Assembly: GCA_020441225.1 (NCBI GenBank)
Contig: JAGRMP010000403.1
Coordinates: 1-6,751, forward strand
Length of the DNA: 6,751 bases
Source: Maritimibacter sp.
GTDB lineage: Bacteria; Pseudomonadota; Alphaproteobacteria; Rhodobacterales; Rhodobacteraceae
Direction of reading: 5' to 3'
Under the pieces are notes generated by a model that had not been told where the DNA came from, ran no database searches, and worked only from the letters and a program-made list of their open reading frames with translations. The position numbers and the translations under genes were made by a program. Below, one piece after another: positions 5,579 through 6,751 of this stretch (positions are counted from its first letter, which is position 1; every line of letters begins with the position of its first letter).

Positions 5579-6550
5579 ATGAAAGAGCTTTTGAAGAACG
5601 CCGTTCTTTCGATTGAACTGGGGGTCGAAGATTTCCGGGCGGAAGACGAGCGTCGTCTCCTTTCGTCGATCCGGAACCTCTATGCCGGCGTTCTCCTACT
5701 CTGCAAACAGGTCCTGTGGACTGCATCACCAGCCGGCTCCGAAGGTTCCTTGATCTACAAGGACTTGGTGCCCGAATATCAAGGCGACGGCAGCGTCATC
5801 ATGAAGCCGAAAAAGGCGCACCGGAATACGGTCGACCGGCGCATGATTGAAGACCGTTTCAAGAGCCTGGGGTTCGATCTCGACTGGGACCGATTGAACA
5901 CGCTTGCTGGAATCCGAAATGACACAGAGCACCTATTTCTCAAAGCGACCCCAGTAACCGCGCGAGAAGCGCTGGCTTCAGCGATGCCTCTCATCGAACG
6001 CCTCCTCGTTGACCACCTGGAGGAGGATCCGACCAGTCTTTTCGAGGATGGAATCTGGCCCGTTTTGTTGGAGAACAGCGAAGTGTTCGAACAGCAGGCA
6101 GACCGTTGTCGGAAAACGTTCGACGACGTGACCTGGAGCGCGGATATCCTGCCAGACGCCGTCCGGCATCTGAGGTGCCCGAGCTGCGGGTCGTCGCTTG
6201 TCCGGTGTATTGAAACAGTCGACATGGACTTCGACAGCCTCTGGTTGGAGTGCGCCGAATGCGGCCAGGACATCGAAAGGGAAGAGGCTTTTGAAAAGGC
6301 CTTTCAAGAGATCAATGTCAAGGAAGCCTACCGGGTCGCCAAAGACGGTGACTTGCCGTCAATTGCGCAATGTCCGGAGTGCCACCGGCTTTCTTGGAGC
6401 CGCGGGGATCGCCGCTGCGTCTTCTGCGACGAGCAATCATTGAAATGCAACATATGCGGCACGGAGTGCGACCCCGAGGACTACGATTCCGAAGCTGGTC
6501 TCTGCTCTTCTTGCTCGTGGGGCATGCAAAAGGCGATGCGTGACGACTGA
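5579..6550 (+). CDS. HEPN-like RNase domain fused to three zinc ribbons
   Basis: The protein has 323 residues from ATG 5579. GGAGG lies only 2 nt upstream, so ATG 5495 (28 more residues, no ribosome-binding sequence) is an alternative. I chose 5579 because the conserved-looking domain begins MKELLKNAVLSIELGVEDF. The N-terminal half is helical and contains IRNDTEH, with R113 and H118 forming the Rx4H motif (Asn after Arg) of HEPN ribonucleases. The C-terminal half has three CxxC...CxxC ribbons: C200/C203 with C225/C228, C265/C268 with C280/C283, and C290/C293 with C309/C312. HEPN proteins often act as RNases in toxin-antitoxin, abortive-infection and CRISPR systems, and zinc ribbons commonly bind nucleic acid or protein. 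It sits between the integrase and the att site, a usual place for defence cargo. The role in RNA cleavage or defence is inference; related N-terminal domains occur in uncharacterised bacterial proteins. Confidence 0.75.
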   Translation: MKELLKNAVLSIELGVEDFRAEDERRLLSSIRNLYAGVLLLCKQVLWTASPAGSEGSLIYKDLVPEYQGDGSVIMKPKKAHRNTVDRRMIEDRFKSLGFDLDWDRLNTLAGIRNDTEHLFLKATPVTAREALASAMPLIERLLVDHLEEDPTSLFEDGIWPVLLENSEVFEQQADRCRKTFDDVTWSADILPDAVRHLRCPSCGSSLVRCIETVDMDFDSLWLECAECGQDIEREEAFEKAFQEINVKEAYRVAKDGDLPSIAQCPECHRLSWSRGDRRCVFCDEQSLKCNICGTECDPEDYDSEAGLCSSCSWGMQKAMRDD

Positions 6551-6591
6551 TCCAGGAGTTGGTGTTTTTGACCTCCGGGACAACGCGGAGT

Positions 6592-6638
6592 GCGCCGACC
6601 GAAGGGCTCGAGTGTCCTCTATATCGCTTCGGTGGCGC
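6592..6638 (+). repeat. Bulged 12-bp hairpin downstream of the HEPN gene
   Basis: GCGCCGACCGAAG at 6592-6604 pairs with CTTCGGTGGCGC at 6627-6638, with one bulged G at 6597 and a 22-nt spacer. It lies about 40 bp after the HEPN stop codon. There is no T run after it, so it could be a weak terminator or part of the recombination region. Confidence 0.35.
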
Positions 6639-6661
6639 CGGAACGCGACCGGCTATCCGGA

Positions 6662-6679
6662 CTGGCAACATTCTGGCAA
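6662..6679. repeat. Direct repeats, candidate integrase arm-type sites
   Basis: CTGGCAA occurs at 6662-6668 and again at 6673-6679, exactly 11 bp apart, about one helical turn. They sit 24-41 bp from the nested inverted repeats next to the tRNA junction. Short phased direct repeats beside a core site are typical of the arm sites bound by the N-terminal domain of phage-type integrases. This assignment is inferred from position and spacing. Confidence 0.4.
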
Positions 6680-6702
6680 TTTGTCGCGAGATGCGCGTTT
6701 TT

Positions 6703-6741
6703 CCCTTATTTTAAGGGCCTGCTTTGCCCTTAGCAGGGGAG
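6703..6741. other. Candidate att core site at the tRNA-Ser anticodon loop
   Basis: The anticodon loop of the tRNA-Ser fragment (complement of 6730-6736) and its stem (complement of 6737-6741, with only three stem bases left at 6727-6729) are joined to non-tRNA DNA. Immediately beside this are nested inverted repeats: CCCTTA/TAAGGG at 6703-6708 and 6712-6717, and TAAGGGC/GCCCTTA at 6712-6718 and 6726-6732 around a 7-nt centre. Tyrosine recombinases commonly use the anticodon loop, with its symmetric stem, as a 7-bp crossover region. The nearby integrase and excisionase genes support calling this one end of an integrated element. Confidence 0.6.
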
Positions 6742-6751
6742 CGCCTTCGAC
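6727..6751 (-). tRNA. tRNA-Ser(GCT) fragment, interrupted in the anticodon stem
   Basis: On the minus strand this reads as the D-arm to anticodon-loop part of a bacterial tRNA-Ser: GTCGAAGGCGCTCCC, then the loop CTGCTAA with anticodon GCT (complement of 6732-6734), then GGG. A normal gene would continue GGGAG to close the stem and then the variable and T arms. Here it changes to unrelated sequence after three stem bases. The acceptor 5' end would lie right of the window. The 3' half is not found anywhere in the window. It is therefore a 5' fragment left at, or carried by, an element junction, not a working tRNA gene in this form. Confidence 0.8.

Noticed and set aside
6318..6671. Minus-strand frame opposite the HEPN gene end and att region
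   Set aside because: It is antisense to the zinc-ribbon part of the HEPN protein, with no start signal or motif.
6703..6751. Group I intron inserted in a tRNA anticodon loop
   Set aside because: Such introns exist in bacterial tRNA genes, but no conserved intron core pairing or tRNA 3' exon is visible, and an integrase with an excisionase-like gene nearby explains the break better.
1..6751. CRISPR array or insertion sequence
   Set aside because: No regularly spaced repeats and no transposase or terminal inverted repeats with target duplications were seen.

Overview
The window is high-GC DNA that looks alphaproteobacterial. The GC-biased codon use, the sugar-uptake genes, the integrase type and a tRNA-Ser(GCT) fragment at the right edge all fit that group. 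No 16S or other marker is present, so the lineage is an inference.

Left part (1 to about 2211, minus strand): a carbohydrate-uptake locus. A LacI-family repressor gene (1049-2143) is followed, on the same strand, by the start of a periplasmic solute-binding protein gene that runs off the left edge. Two abutting LacI-type palindromes, nested in one 33-bp inverted repeat, sit over a likely promoter just upstream of the repressor. The simplest reading is an autoregulated operon in which the repressor controls itself and the transporter.

Middle part (2212-4066): sparse accessory DNA. It holds a MazF/PemK-fold protein (2645-3157) with no recognisable antitoxin, an unrecognised 138-residue protein (3248-3664), and four strong inverted repeats in the gaps around them. 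About 400 bp before the recombination module carry no convincing gene.

Right part (4067-6751): an integration module. A small excisionase-like winged-helix gene overlaps a tyrosine recombinase gene. Next comes a protein that combines a HEPN-type Rx4H RNase motif with three zinc ribbons. The window ends in direct repeats, nested inverted repeats and 25 nt that match the D-arm to anticodon-loop part of a minus-strand tRNA-Ser(GCT). The tRNA match stops inside the anticodon stem. This is what an element end looks like when integration uses the tRNA anticodon loop. Because the DNA left of the junction is not the tRNA 3' half, the mobile element should lie to the left, and at least the integrase, HEPN and probably PemK-like genes would be its cargo. 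Whether the sugar locus is also cargo or is flanking chromosome cannot be decided here.

Most interesting points: the HEPN/zinc-ribbon protein beside the att site, an integrase whose first catalytic Arg appears to be Gly, the 5'-half type of tRNA junction, and the antitoxin-less PemK-like gene with its structured leader.
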